A stretch of DNA of 64,000 nucleotides from NCBI GenBank assembly GCA_965248935.1, contig OZ252214.1, forward strand, positions 2,666,001 to 2,730,000, written 5' to 3'. Shown in pieces: positions 8,461 to 18,289 of the stretch (positions within the stretch are counted from its first letter, which is position 1; every line of letters starts with the position of its first letter). A program made the position numbers and the translations under genes. Origin of the DNA: G032773895 sp965248935 (GTDB taxonomy: Bacteria > Pseudomonadota > Gammaproteobacteria > Pseudomonadales > Cellvibrionaceae). A model generated the notes under the pieces. It was not told the DNA's origin and did not search any database. It was given only the letters and a program-made list of their open reading frames with translations.

Positions 8461-8597
8461 TATGCCTGTTCATCATCGTTAGAATCATAGTTAAAAGGGC
8501 AGAGGAGAAGCTGATACCCTAAATGTCGAGTAATTTAACAAGTTGATTTAATGTCTGCCTAAAGTAGCATGATCCTATTTCAATAAGGGCCTTCCAG

Positions 8598-10070
8598 ATG
8601 AATAACAACGACCTCAATATTATTCTCAAAGCGAATGTTAGCCTTGTTGTGGTGGAGACATACGATGAGCAACGAGCAATAGAGCTAATGAGAGGGCAAT
8701 TTGAAACGATTAATTTTCCCGCTTTGCGCTGGTCTGTATCAGATGGCCTGGGGCCGCTTGGTTTTGGTGTTGAATTCAAAGAATATGATAGCTATACCGA
8801 CCCTGAAGCGTTACTTAAATACATAAAAAGTCAACCCGCTTCTGCTTTTGTCTTGTGTGATTTTCACCCTTTTCTGGACGACCCTAAGATCATTCGCCAT
8901 CTAAAGGATATTATTCTTAGATATAAGTGTAATGAACACAAAATTGTCTTGTTGAGTCATAAGTTGAGCTTGCCAGAAGAACTTACGCGCTATGCTGCAT
9001 CTGTTAGCCTTTCAATGCCAACAGATGAGGAAATACTTGCTATCGTTAGAGAGGAAGCTCGATCTTGGGTTTATCGCAATAGTAAAAAGCGTATTAAAAC
9101 TGACAGTCAAACTTTACAGAAATTAGTTAGTAATCTAAGGGGAATGTCTCACCAGGATGTTCGCCGGTTGGCGCACGGAGCCATTACAGATGATGGAGCA
9201 ATTTCTGAGGAAGATTTACCTGAGATTACGAAAGCTAAATTTGATCTGATGGATATGGAAGGAGTCCTGCACTTTGAATACAGTACTGAGCAACTGAAGA
9301 ATGTGGCAGGGCTCTATAAGTTAAAAAGGTGGCTAGAGGATCGCCGCCAGGCTGTTCAGAGTAACGACGGCAAATTAGACCCACCGAAAGGAGTTTTGTT
9401 GTTTGGTGTTCAAGGAGGAGGGAAGAGCTTAGCGGCCAAGTCAATTGCGGGCGTATGGGGGTTGCCTCTGTTACGGTTGGATATGGGTGCGTTGTACAAC
9501 AAGTACGTAGGTGAGACGGAAAAGAACCTGCGTGAAGCGCTTAAGCTTGCGGATCTAATGTCTCCGTGTGTTTTGTGGCTGGATGAAATTGAAAAAGGTA
9601 TATCTACGGAAGGCAGTGATAACGCGACTTCAAAAAGGTTATTGGGAACCTTGTTGACCTGGATGTCTGAGCGAACCAGCCAGGTATTTATGGTGGCGAC
9701 GAGTAATGATATTAGTCAGCTTCCACCAGAGCTAATGAGAAAAGGACGTTTTGATGAAATATTTTTTGTGGATCTGCCGGATGAGAAAACCAGGAAAGCC
9801 ATATTTATGATCCATTTGCAAAAGAGAGAACTTAACCCTGAGAATTTTGATCTAAATGAACTGGCAGAGGCCACAGACGGATTTACCGGCGCGGAAATCG
9901 AGCAGGCGGTTGTGAGTGCAGCTTACGCGGCGGCGGCCAGAGGTATTTCGGTAAATTCTGGTCAAGTGCTTGATGCGATTAGCAAAACCCAGCCTCTTTC
10001 TGTTGTTATGGCAGAAAATATGCAACGGCTTCGTCGATGGGCGAGTAATAGAGCTGTTTACGCTAATTAG
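8598..10070 (+). CDS. AAA+ ATPase, Ycf46-like
   Basis: 490 residues. The N-terminal half resembles the Ycf46-type regulatory domain; the C-terminal half is an AAA+ module with Walker A GVQGGGKS (about residues 270-277), Walker B CVLWLDEIEKG (about 324-334), sensor 1 MVATSND and arginine-finger region LMRKGRFDE. Ycf46-like proteins are known from chloroplasts and cyanobacteria; a role in CO2 use or stress is suggested there, but the substrate in gammaproteobacteria is unknown. Soluble, no signal peptide. AAGGG 11 bases before ATG 8598. Confidence 0.85.
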   Translation: MNNNDLNIILKANVSLVVVETYDEQRAIELMRGQFETINFPALRWSVSDGLGPLGFGVEFKEYDSYTDPEALLKYIKSQPASAFVLCDFHPFLDDPKIIRHLKDIILRYKCNEHKIVLLSHKLSLPEELTRYAASVSLSMPTDEEILAIVREEARSWVYRNSKKRIKTDSQTLQKLVSNLRGMSHQDVRRLAHGAITDDGAISEEDLPEITKAKFDLMDMEGVLHFEYSTEQLKNVAGLYKLKRWLEDRRQAVQSNDGKLDPPKGVLLFGVQGGGKSLAAKSIAGVWGLPLLRLDMGALYNKYVGETEKNLREALKLADLMSPCVLWLDEIEKGISTEGSDNATSKRLLGTLLTWMSERTSQVFMVATSNDISQLPPELMRKGRFDEIFFVDLPDEKTRKAIFMIHLQKRELNPENFDLNELAEATDGFTGAEIEQAVVSAAYAAAARGISVNSGQVLDAISKTQPLSVVMAENMQRLRRWASNRAVYAN

Positions 10071-10208
10071 GAACGTGTTTGGTTGTAAAAAGTTCTAATG
10101 ATATTTGAATCACTATATGTGAGCGAAGAACAGATACTTGTTATTTGTATGGGCGATTCAAATTGTATTAAGCTTTATTATGAAATACTAAATATTTGAG
10201 TTGTATGA

Positions 10209-11078
10209 ATGAAAAGTATTTTCGCTGTTTGTCTACTATTTTTGATTTCTGCTTTGTGTCAATCCGCAACTGTACTCATCAGTATTGAAACTCAGGAAGA
10301 TTTTTTAGCGCAGATAAAAGATCAAACTGTACTTGAAGTCAATGATTTTGATAAGAAAGGATTTCGCAGGGAAGTTGTTGAAATAATCTTATTGCACCAA
10401 GCTCTGAATCTTGGAGGTTATAAGCAGAAAATAGTACATAAAGTTAAGGATGTGAGCTACAAAAGAGGGATTAGAGCTATTGAGTCAGGTGCGGCAGATA
10501 TGTGGGGCGTATCTGTTTGGGCGCAGTCTGTCGTAGATAGCAATTACCTGTATATCAGTGACCCTGTTATTGAATTGGGTGAGTATGATGCGGTGATGTA
10601 TACCAACCCCTCAAATAAGAAAGCATTATTGGTAAAAAGCCGAGAGCAGCTTCAGCAGCTTTCGGTAGTGAGTAATAGGAATTATAAAATTGATTGGTTA
10701 ACCCTTTCAGAAATAGGGATAAAAAAAATGATTCATACTCCAGTTTGGGAGAGTATGATTCGGTTTGTTGATTCGGGAAGGGCCGATTTTATGATTGCTC
10801 CTCTTCAGCTAGGGGAAAAATACCATTTAACCCGTCGTTATTTTCAAGGAGGGAGGTATAAGAAAACTTTTCGCCTTGTACCCATTCCCAATGTAAAACT
10901 TTATCTGAACGACAGCCGTCATTGGATTGTTAATAAGCAATCCAGTGGCAGCCAAGAAATTATTGATGCTCTAAATAAAGGGCTCGCTATATTAAATGAA
11001 TCTGGAAAGCGTAAAAGAGCATTATCAGAATGTGGTTTTATTCGGCCAGAACTTCAAAGCTGGACTGCGTTAAATTAG
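10209..11078 (+). CDS. periplasmic solute-binding-like protein (PBP2 fold)
   Basis: 289 residues with a signal peptide (cleavage near ALCQSA, about residue 20). Spacing of strands and phrases such as RGIRAIESGAADMWGVSVWA and DSGRADFMIAPLQLG resembles family-3 extracellular solute-binding proteins (PBP2), often without a transporter in marine bacteria and used as sensors or orphan binding proteins. No permease or ATPase gene is near, so a transport role is not supported by context. A GAG-type ribosome site precedes it; the in-frame start at 10209 is accepted. Confidence 0.6.
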   Translation: MKSIFAVCLLFLISALCQSATVLISIETQEDFLAQIKDQTVLEVNDFDKKGFRREVVEIILLHQALNLGGYKQKIVHKVKDVSYKRGIRAIESGAADMWGVSVWAQSVVDSNYLYISDPVIELGEYDAVMYTNPSNKKALLVKSREQLQQLSVVSNRNYKIDWLTLSEIGIKKMIHTPVWESMIRFVDSGRADFMIAPLQLGEKYHLTRRYFQGGRYKKTFRLVPIPNVKLYLNDSRHWIVNKQSSGSQEIIDALNKGLAILNESGKRKRALSECGFIRPELQSWTALN

Positions 11079-11110
11079 CACTTTTTATTTTTGATAGATA
11101 GAAAATAACA

Positions 11111-11174
11111 CTGAAAAAAAGCGGCTATGGTGTATAGGTTGTGTATGTGTATATATGTATGCCGTTTTTTTCAG
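11111..11174. terminator. bidirectional terminator-like inverted repeat
   Basis: CTGAAAAAAAGCGGC (11111-11125) is complementary, with one bulged G, to GCCGTTTTTTTCAG (11161-11174). The A- and T-rich ends give a T-run in both directions between the convergent gene at 10209 and purD. The loop is long (35 bases) and full of TATATG repeats. Confidence 0.55.
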
Positions 11175-11203
11175 TATATATACTCGATCAAGGCTAATAC
11201 AAA

Positions 11204-12493
11204 TTAAGGCTGATTCTCTCGCTCGATAGCTCGGTAACCAATGTCGTTGCGTAAATAGACTTGATCCCAATCTATTTTTCGAGCCAGTTCATATGCGTTT
11301 TTCTGGGCGTCAGTAATGCTGTTACCTAATGCCGTGGCGCAAAGCACTCGGCCACCATTGGTGGTGACTTTGCCTTCCACCTCTTTTGTTCCTGCGTGGA
11401 AGACTTTTGCGGAATCTGAATCGATCCCTTCTAAACCTGAGATCACTTTTCCTTTTTCATAATTTCCTGGATAACCTCTTGCGGCAAGAACCACACCGAC
11501 AGATTTTCGTTCGTCCCACTCAGTCGTTTGTGTCGAGAGTGAGCCGTCTAAGGCTGCTTGGCAAAGTTCTATTAAGTCTGATTGTAAACGCATCATAATC
11601 GGTTGGGTTTCTGGGTCTCCAAATCGACAATTATATTCGATAACTTTTGGTGTTCCGTCTTCAGTGATCATAAGGCCGGCGTATAAGAATCCGGTGTAGG
11701 CATTGCCTTCTTCCTTCATCCCCTGAATTGTCGGCATGATTACTTCACCCATGATTCGATTATAAATGTCATCCGTTACAACCGGTGCGGGGGAGTAGGC
11801 TCCCATGCCTCCGGTATTTAACCCTGTATCTCCATCCCCTGCACGTTTGTGGTCTTGGCTTGTTGCCATGGGTAAAACATTATTGCCGTCAGCAATAACG
11901 ATAAAGCTCGCCTCTTCACCTTCGAGGAACTCTTCGAGAACGACTCGACACCCCGCATCGCCAAAGGCATTACCTGAGAGCATATCCTTGATGGCGTCTT
12001 CTGCGGTGGTTAGGTCTTCTGCCACGATAACGCCTTTGCCGGCAGCTAAGCCGTCGGCTTTGATAACAATAGGAGCCCCTTTTTCGTGTAAATAGCTTAG
12101 TGCTTTCTCAGCATCGGTAAAGCTTTTGTAATCCGCTGTTGGAATATTGTGACGAGCGAGAAAATCTTTAGTGAAGGTCTTTGAGCCTTCCAGTTGAGCT
12201 GCCCCTTGCGTTGGTCCAAAACAGGCTAAATTGTTATCATTAAATAAATCGACAATCCCTTCAACTAGAGGTGCTTCTGGGCCAACAATAGTCAGTGAGA
12301 CTTTATTAGTAATGGCGAAATCAACAAGTGCATCAAATTCCATTACGTCGATGTTGACATTTTTTAGTTTGTTGTCTCTCGCTGTGCCAGCGTTACCTGG
12401 GGCAACAAATACTGTTGTAACATTTTTACTTTGGGCTGCCTTCCAAGCTAATGCATGTTCGCGGCCACCGCCGCCAATAACAAGAATGTTCAT
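11204..12493 (-). CDS. purD: phosphoribosylamine-glycine ligase
   Basis: GAR synthetase, second step of purine synthesis: ATP-dependent joining of phosphoribosylamine and glycine. 429 residues, normal length. ATP-grasp protein beginning MNILVIGGGGREHAL, with GPEAPLVEG, IKADGLAAGKGV (about 146-157) and the metal-binding EYNCRFGDPE (about 287-296). ATG 12493. It follows purH in the same direction, separated by a hairpin, as in Pseudomonas. Confidence 0.97.
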   Translation of the reverse strand: MNILVIGGGGREHALAWKAAQSKNVTTVFVAPGNAGTARDNKLKNVNIDVMEFDALVDFAITNKVSLTIVGPEAPLVEGIVDLFNDNNLACFGPTQGAAQLEGSKTFTKDFLARHNIPTADYKSFTDAEKALSYLHEKGAPIVIKADGLAAGKGVIVAEDLTTAEDAIKDMLSGNAFGDAGCRVVLEEFLEGEEASFIVIADGNNVLPMATSQDHKRAGDGDTGLNTGGMGAYSPAPVVTDDIYNRIMGEVIMPTIQGMKEEGNAYTGFLYAGLMITEDGTPKVIEYNCRFGDPETQPIMMRLQSDLIELCQAALDGSLSTQTTEWDERKSVGVVLAARGYPGNYEKGKVISGLEGIDSDSAKVFHAGTKEVEGKVTTNGGRVLCATALGNSITDAQKNAYELARKIDWDQVYLRNDIGYRAIERENQP

Positions 12494-12553
12494 TCTAGTT
12501 TCCGAATTTAATTTTGAATTGTATTTTTAGTAAAACGATTTAAGTAAGAATAA

Positions 12554-12592
12554 AAACCAGTATTGAGGTTTTATATAAATCAACACTGGTTT
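12554..12592 (-). terminator. hairpin between purH and purD
   Basis: AAACCAGTATTGA (12554-12566) pairs with TCAACACTGGTTT (12580-12592) with one mismatch, directly after the purH stop and 60 bp before purD. It can reduce or end transcription between the two genes. A/T-rich flanks exist on both sides. Confidence 0.6.
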
Positions 12593-12598
12593 TACGTT

Positions 12599-14179
12599 TT
12601 AATGTCGGAAATGGCGCATTTCGGTGAATACCATTGCAATACCGTGTTCATCGGCAGCGGCAATAGTTTTCTCATCGTGTATTGAACCGCCGGGTTGAAT
12701 AATGGCTTGAATGCCGACGTTAGCGGCATTATCAATACCATCCCTAAATGGGAAGAAAGCGTCGGATGCCATTACCGCCCCTTCAATTTTCAGTCCTGCG
12801 TGTTCGGCTTTAATTGTGGCAATTCTTGCGGAGTTTACGCGGCTCATCTGTCCTGCGCCCACGCCAATGGTTTGATTGTTTTTTGCATAAACAATAGCAT
12901 TGGACTTCACCATTTTTCCAACTTTCCAGGCAAATAATAAATCTCGAATTTCATCTTTACTGGGCTGGCGTTTAGTCACAATCTTTAAGTCACTTTCAGT
13001 GATGACACCAAGGTCTCTGTCTTGTACAAGTAGGCCGCCTGTTACTCGTTTAAAGTCGAACGAGGGTATGGAGTCAGGGGACCAGTTTCCGCATTCTAAT
13101 AAGCGAACGTTTTTCTTCGTTTGAACAACTTCACTGGCTTGTGAACTGACTCGCGGAGCAATAATGACTTCGACAAATTGTTTCTCGATGATGGCCGAAG
13201 CGGTTGCAGCGTCAAGTTCACCATTAAAAGCGATGATTCCGCCGAAAGCTGATTCGGGGTCTGTTTCAAAGGCTTTTTGGTAAGCCTCAAGTAACGTATC
13301 TGCTACGGCAACCCCGCAGGGGTTGGCATGTTTTACAATGACACAGGCAGGACGAGTAAATAATTTTACAGTTTCTAACGCTGCATCCGTATCAGCAACA
13401 TTGTTGAACGAGAGTTCTTTACCTTGTAGTTGATGTGCGGTTGCAACACCGGCTTCTGTTGTGTCTTTTTCAACATAAAATGCTGCGTCTTGATGAGGGT
13501 TCTCGCCGTAACGCATAGTTTGCGCTTTTTCGAATTGGGTATTAAACGTTCTTGGGAATTTTTTATCTGTTTCTTTCGTTTTGCAACCTAGGTAATTTGC
13601 AATAGCTCCGTCATAGGCGGCAGTATGTTCGAAAGCTTGAACGGATAAATCAAATCGTGTAGCGCGAGATAAGGCTGAATCGTTAGCTTGAAGTTCAGTG
13701 ACAATGTCGGCATAGCTTGATGAATTCACTACGATAGCAACATCGTTGAAATTTTTTGCTGCTGCGCGCACCATAGTTGGGCCGCCAATATCGATATTTT
13801 CTATTGCCGTTGGCAAATCGCAGTCTGGGTTGGCAATGGTTTGTTCGAATGGGTATAGGTTTACTACGGCCATATCGATATGCAATATGCCGTGTTCCTG
13901 CATTATTTCATCGTCAGTGCCTCTTCGGCCAAGAATACCGCCGTGGATTTTTGGATGAAGTGTTTTAACTCGGCCATTCATCATTTCTGGAAATTCTGTA
14001 TAGTCGGAAATTTCAGTGGCTTTGATGTTGTTCTCTGTTAGTAAACGGAAAGTTCCGCCAGTGGAAAAAATTTCGATATTTTGTTGTTGCAATGCTTGCG
14101 CGAATTCAACAATACTTGATTTATCTGAAACGCTGATCAGTGCGCGTTTTACCGAGACGAGGTCCGCCGATGTAGCCAT
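12599..14179 (-). CDS. purH: bifunctional AICAR transformylase / IMP cyclohydrolase
   Basis: Last two steps to IMP. 526 residues. The N-terminal cyclohydrolase domain begins VKRALISVSDKSS; the C-terminal transformylase domain carries KHANPCG (about 283-289) with the catalytic Lys-His. ATG 14179 is preferred: an upstream in-frame TTG at 14203 would add MAHRNLPN, and homologues start near here. It lies downstream of fis behind a strong hairpin, in the usual dusB-fis-purH-purD order. Confidence 0.97.
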   Translation of the reverse strand: MATSADLVSVKRALISVSDKSSIVEFAQALQQQNIEIFSTGGTFRLLTENNIKATEISDYTEFPEMMNGRVKTLHPKIHGGILGRRGTDDEIMQEHGILHIDMAVVNLYPFEQTIANPDCDLPTAIENIDIGGPTMVRAAAKNFNDVAIVVNSSSYADIVTELQANDSALSRATRFDLSVQAFEHTAAYDGAIANYLGCKTKETDKKFPRTFNTQFEKAQTMRYGENPHQDAAFYVEKDTTEAGVATAHQLQGKELSFNNVADTDAALETVKLFTRPACVIVKHANPCGVAVADTLLEAYQKAFETDPESAFGGIIAFNGELDAATASAIIEKQFVEVIIAPRVSSQASEVVQTKKNVRLLECGNWSPDSIPSFDFKRVTGGLLVQDRDLGVITESDLKIVTKRQPSKDEIRDLLFAWKVGKMVKSNAIVYAKNNQTIGVGAGQMSRVNSARIATIKAEHAGLKIEGAVMASDAFFPFRDGIDNAANVGIQAIIQPGGSIHDEKTIAAADEHGIAMVFTEMRHFRH

Positions 14180-14217
14180 ATTAGGAAGGTTCCTGTGCGC
14201 CAATAAAAAAACGAAAA

Positions 14218-14240
14218 AGGGAACTCGATTAAGTTCCCCT
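14218..14240 (-). terminator. terminator after dusB-fis, ahead of purH
   Basis: GGGAACT (14219-14225) pairs with AGTTCCC (14232-14238). On the minus strand the stem is followed by TTTTTCGTTTTTTTATT, a good T-run. It lies in the 106 bp between fis and purH, so purH probably has its own promoter or depends on readthrough. Confidence 0.75.
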
Positions 14241-14285
14241 TAGGATATGCGATAAAAAACCGTAGAGTATTTCTACTGGCGTAAA

Positions 14286-14597
14286 TTAAAGTAAGCCGTA
14301 TTGTTTAAGTTTTTTACGTAGTGTGCCACGGTTTAGGCCTAAAACTTGTGCCGCTTTAGTTTGGTTGTGGCGGGTATATTTCATTACAACTTCTAGCAGA
14401 GGCGTTTCTACTTCAGCAAGAACCATGTCGTATACGTCAGTGACGTCTTGGCCATCTAAGTGTTGAAAGTAGTTATTAACTGCACGTTCTACGCTGTCGC
14501 GCAAAGAATGAGGCTGCAAATTTTGTGACTCTTCAATACTGGGTTGACTAGTGAAGCTGTGAGTCTGTTCCTTAAGTAGCGTATCCGCTGTGTTCAT
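14286..14597 (-). CDS. fis: nucleoid-associated DNA-binding protein Fis
   Basis: DNA-bending regulator of rRNA, recombination and growth-phase genes. 103 residues. The C-terminal helix-turn-helix NQTKAAQVLGLNRGTLRKKL (about 78-97) is nearly identical to E. coli Fis. Its ATG overlaps the dusB stop by 4 bases (14594-14597), so the two genes are translationally coupled, as in enterobacteria and Pseudomonas. Confidence 0.97.
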   Translation of the reverse strand: MNTADTLLKEQTHSFTSQPSIEESQNLQPHSLRDSVERAVNNYFQHLDGQDVTDVYDMVLAEVETPLLEVVMKYTRHNQTKAAQVLGLNRGTLRKKLKQYGLL

Positions 14598-15583
14598 GCT
14601 GCTTTTTCCTCGTGGCTATTAAACCGTTCAAATAATTCGTTAACGGCATTAGTTTGCGATTGTGAATTTTCCAACGTATTAAACGTTTTCAAAAACGTTT
14701 TATTTATAGATAAGTTATGGCAATACCAGCCAATATGTTTACGCGCAATTCGCACGCCTTTTGTTTCACCGTAAAATTCATAGAGTTTCTGTAAATGAAA
14801 TTCTATGGTTTTGCGTATTTCTTTGGGAGTCGGGCCCTTAACCAAGGTCCCGTCAGTCAGATATTGGCTTATCTGATTAAAAATCCAAGGGTTACCTAGA
14901 GCTTTTCTGCCAATTAACAGTGCAGAGGCCCCTGTTTTGTTCAATACTTCTTTCGCTTTTTGAGGCGAATCAATATCCCCATTCGCCATAACAGGAATAG
15001 AGACTTTATCTACTATTTCTGCAATGGTGTCGTATTCTGCTTCTCCATTAAATTTGCATCTCCTGGTTCTTCCATGCACCGCCAGAGCGGCTATACCAGA
15101 ATTTTCCGCTATTTTTGCAATGATGCACCCATTTTTGTCATTTGGGTCGGTCCCTGTACGGGTTTTTAGCGTTACTGGAATATTAACGCTGGATACCACA
15201 CTGCGCAATATCGACTCCACCAATGTCTCGTCTTGAAGCAGGGCGGAACCTGCTAATTTCTTACATACTTTTTTAGCTGGGCAGCCCATATTGATGTCAA
15301 TAATTTGAGCCCCAAGTTCGGCACATTGCCGGGCAGCCGTTGCCATCATTTGAGGGTCACTACCTGCGATTTGCACACTGATCGGGGAAAGTTCGGCATC
15401 ATACCTTAGCCTCTGCTTACTTTTGTCGCTGTTCCAAAGTTTCGTATCGCTAGTTACCATTTCCGATGTTGCCAACCCCGCACCATGCTGGCAGCAGATC
15501 TTGCGAAATGGAGCATCAGTAATACCGGCCATAGGGGCAAGTAATACTTTGCTTGCGATATTGTGTGAACCTATGAAAAACAA
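14594..15583 (-). CDS. dusB: tRNA-dihydrouridine synthase B
   Basis: FMN-dependent reduction of uridine in tRNA. 329 residues. FMN/catalytic motifs: LAPMAGITDAPFR (about 16-28), DINMGCPAKKVCKKLAGSAL with the catalytic Cys (about 100), and MANGDIDSP. The start must lie before APMAGITD, and the only candidate is TTG 15583, preceded by a very good GGGGGAGAG ribosome site. First gene of dusB-fis. Confidence 0.95.
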   Translation of the reverse strand: MFFIGSHNIASKVLLAPMAGITDAPFRKICCQHGAGLATSEMVTSDTKLWNSDKSKQRLRYDAELSPISVQIAGSDPQMMATAARQCAELGAQIIDINMGCPAKKVCKKLAGSALLQDETLVESILRSVVSSVNIPVTLKTRTGTDPNDKNGCIIAKIAENSGIAALAVHGRTRRCKFNGEAEYDTIAEIVDKVSIPVMANGDIDSPQKAKEVLNKTGASALLIGRKALGNPWIFNQISQYLTDGTLVKGPTPKEIRKTIEFHLQKLYEFYGETKGVRIARKHIGWYCHNLSINKTFLKTFNTLENSQSQTNAVNELFERFNSHEEKAA

Positions 15584-15884
15584 ACGACTCTCCCCCGAAA
15601 GAATTGCCTGCCTCTAGCATCATTGTATGTATTGACACTCGTTGTCTGAGTCGTGACAGCACATTTTAGCAAACTGTCGCCTGCTTTTGCGCTCATTTTA
15701 TTTACTCAGTATTTTGACCCCGTTGAGGGTTGGCAATGATACTCGTGTTCGCGCCGAATGAAAATACATATTTTGACCAGATTGATTAAAAATAGCACTG
15801 AACTGTGAAGGAAATATGGGTGATGAAGAGAAAACATCTCCGCTAGCCTCGAACTGCATGGAAATAGGCGGTATTTTGTGCGAA
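15584..15884. other. intergenic region upstream of dusB
   Basis: 301 bp between the start of dusB and the stop of the DUF3426 gene, all transcribed leftward. It probably holds the dusB-fis promoter. The plus-strand open frame at 15816-16199 mostly overlaps the DUF3426 gene in antisense and is not supported. Confidence 0.4.
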
Positions 15885-17144
15885 CTAGTTAGCAATAGAT
15901 ATTCTGTAGCTTACGGCTTTTTCTCCGGGGTCAACGATTTCGAGTGCGATGTGGACAGGTTGCTTTATTGGCATTTGCTTGCGACCGGCGAGTTCGCCAC
16001 CAAGATATTCTGCCGGTTCAAACCTTCTTGCCGCGATTGTCTTATTACTGAGATCAGTAAAGACAAGGTCGATGGAAGGAAAGCGTTGTTCAAACTTAGC
16101 GGTATTTTGAATAACGGTATCGACTATGAGTGCACCAGGCGTGGTTGGGTGACTGCGGACAACCAAGTTTGCAGCCTTAATTTTATCGTGATCAATTAGC
16201 TTGGGTAATTCACAGCCTAGGGTTTGACATACGGTTTTATAATAGTTGCGATAAGGCTCTATCCGACTCCAGTCGTTGAATTGTATCCAAGCGATTTGGA
16301 TTAGGAGGAAAATACCTGCTGCCACTGAAAGCGGAGCCCACAGCCAATTCGATTTCCAAATTGGGTAATTGCCTCGCCAGGACATTTCCACGGGTTCAGG
16401 TTCGAAATCCAAATATACGTTGTTACTTGGCGTTATACGCTCGCCAGGATTGCCAGGGTATTCAATTTCTCTCACTTCCGAGTAAGTCGTTAGGTCGTCC
16501 TCTCCGTGCATTTGGCTTCCGAAAAGAGTTTGTCGAAGCTCTTCTTCGTTAGGTTCGTCATCTTCAATGATTTGAAAGGCAGAACCTGTTGGAGGGTGAT
16601 TCTCGAATTCGGATTCAGCACCTTGTTCGTGGTGAGCGTTAAAGCTTCGTTCAAATTCGAATTCTTCTGAATCCTGCTTGGCTTCCTCTCTCTGTCTCGG
16701 CTTTTCTGATAGGTTACTATCCGCATTTTCTAGTAGGTCTAATGCCCAGGACTCATCGGTTTGTGTGCTTTCTTCGTCTTTATCTCCAAGAAAATCTCGC
16801 TCAAAGAGGTTGCTTTCTTGCTTGCCTAGGTCTCGGCTATAGAGAATATTATCGTGGAAATCTGCGTTGAACTTGTCAGCGTTACTGTTTGCTTCTTGAG
16901 TGTCTGCAATGACCATATCATCACTGATTAATATATCTTCGTTTTCTTGGCTTTTGGTTTTTGGTTGCTCTACAGGTTTTTTGATTTGCGGCTTTGCGGC
17001 CTCCTTCTTGACAATATGTTTACTGGCGTTAAAGACGTGCAAACACGAGCCACAACGAACAGAGCCTTTGGCTAGTTTTAAGTGAGCTTCGCTTATACGA
17101 AAACACGTTATGCACTTTGGGCAGCGGGTAATTGAGTTAGACAT
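15885..17144 (-). CDS. zinc-ribbon / DUF3426 membrane protein
   Basis: 419 residues: an N-terminal MJ0042-type zinc ribbon (CPKC at 8-11 and CGSC around 32-35), a long acidic low-complexity middle (about 50-240), one membrane segment (about 247-268, WLWAPLSVAAGIFLL) and a C-terminal DUF3426 domain outside the cytoplasm. This gene normally lies between prmA and dusB in Pseudomonas-type genomes, as here. The function is unknown; the architecture suggests a membrane-anchored sensor. Confidence 0.85.
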   Translation of the reverse strand: MSNSITRCPKCITCFRISEAHLKLAKGSVRCGSCLHVFNASKHIVKKEAAKPQIKKPVEQPKTKSQENEDILISDDMVIADTQEANSNADKFNADFHDNILYSRDLGKQESNLFERDFLGDKDEESTQTDESWALDLLENADSNLSEKPRQREEAKQDSEEFEFERSFNAHHEQGAESEFENHPPTGSAFQIIEDDEPNEEELRQTLFGSQMHGEDDLTTYSEVREIEYPGNPGERITPSNNVYLDFEPEPVEMSWRGNYPIWKSNWLWAPLSVAAGIFLLIQIAWIQFNDWSRIEPYRNYYKTVCQTLGCELPKLIDHDKIKAANLVVRSHPTTPGALIVDTVIQNTAKFEQRFPSIDLVFTDLSNKTIAARRFEPAEYLGGELAGRKQMPIKQPVHIALEIVDPGEKAVSYRISIAN

Positions 17145-17251
17145 TTTGTCCGAGTATAGAGTCCGTTATTAATTAAGTCTATTTTAGCGGTATTTTCAGT
17201 ATTTTTTGTAGGATTTTGAGTTATAGTTCTCACATGAACGCACAGAATTGA

Positions 17252-18148
17252 TTATTTTCGAGTGGCTAAAATACAAATCCAGCCTTCTTTTTCCCTAATT
17301 TCATCAATATTGAACGATTCGGTATAAGCGGAGCTTACGGCATTTTTTTGGCCAGCTAAGATTCCAGATAAACACATTTGTGCACCGGGTATGGTGAGTT
17401 TAGCAAACGTCGGCGCTAGTTCTACTAAGGGGCCCGCCAAAATATTAGCGAGTAATAAGTCGGTTTTGTCTTCGGGGCTTTTAGTAGGGAAAAACACTGG
17501 AAAGTTTTCTGGTGCGATCTGGTTTCTCAGCACGTTCTCTTTTGTTGCCAGTAGTGCTTGAGGGTCTATATCAATACCAATGACTTTGGGTGCGCCCAGC
17601 AATAACGACGCTATGCCTAGCACCCCAGAGCCACAACCGTAGTCAATCACTCTTTTGTTTGTATAAAAACCGTCGTATTTTTCTGCTTGTTCCGCGATCC
17701 ACTGCAAGCATAAAAAAGTTGTAGGATGAGTGCCTGTACCAAACGCTAACCCTGGGTCGAGAAGAAGGTTCACCGCTGTGGGGTTGGGTGGTGGGGTCCA
17801 GCTAGGGCAAATCCAAAATTGTTCACCGCATTGAATTGGAGTGTAATAGAGCATCCACTCTCTTTCCCAGTCTTTGTCTTCTAGGATATGCCAGTGGTGG
17901 TGTTCGAGTTGAAAAGGCAGTTCCATCTTGAGCTTTTCTAGAATAAAGTCAGTATCTACTTCTGCGTTAAATAAGCCTGTAATTCGGGTTTCAAACCACA
18001 AGGGGGTTTCACCCAATTCAGGTTCAAAAATAGGCTGGTCGGCGTTGTCTTCAAACGTAATAGCAAGGGTATTGAGTTTACCAAGTGCGGTTTCAATGGG
18101 GGTGACGGATTCCCTTTGACAATTAATGCGAAGTTGTAACCAGGACAT
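17252..18148 (-). CDS. prmA: ribosomal protein L11 methyltransferase
   Basis: Trimethylates ribosomal protein L11 using SAM. 298 residues. SAM-binding motif VIDYGCGSGVLGIASLLLGA (about 163-182) and GIDIDPQA; the LANILAGPL motif follows. ATG 18148 is preferred because homologues begin MSWLQLR; an upstream in-frame start at 18250 would add 34 residues overlapping the terminator region. It lies downstream of accC with a hairpin between. Confidence 0.95.
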   Translation of the reverse strand: MSWLQLRINCQRESVTPIETALGKLNTLAITFEDNADQPIFEPELGETPLWFETRITGLFNAEVDTDFILEKLKMELPFQLEHHHWHILEDKDWEREWMLYYTPIQCGEQFWICPSWTPPPNPTAVNLLLDPGLAFGTGTHPTTFLCLQWIAEQAEKYDGFYTNKRVIDYGCGSGVLGIASLLLGAPKVIGIDIDPQALLATKENVLRNQIAPENFPVFFPTKSPEDKTDLLLANILAGPLVELAPTFAKLTIPGAQMCLSGILAGQKNAVSSAYTESFNIDEIREKEGWICILATRK

Positions 18149-18251
18149 AAGCTCAGATACCGTCGTGAGTGTTGCGCTTGATAAATTAGTATTAACGACC
18201 TTAGTGGTCCATGGAGAAAGTAGCCCGCTCTGAGCCGGTGATAAAAGCAAT

Positions 18252-18283
18252 AAGCCTGTTTTAGGTGCGTCAAAAACAGGCTT
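18252..18283 (-). terminator. hairpin between accC and prmA
   Basis: AAGCCTGTTTT (18252-18262) pairs with AAAACAGGCTT (18273-18283), an 11-bp perfect stem just after the accC stop at 18290, followed on the minus strand by TATTGCTTTTAT. A reasonable intrinsic terminator, so prmA may have its own promoter. Confidence 0.75.
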
Positions 18284-18289
18284 AATATT

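Noticed and set aside
12231..12530. 99-codon plus-strand frame
   Set aside because: Antisense to purD.
15816..16199. 127-codon plus-strand frame
   Set aside because: Mostly antisense to the DUF3426 gene, whose zinc ribbon and membrane segment are clear on the other strand.
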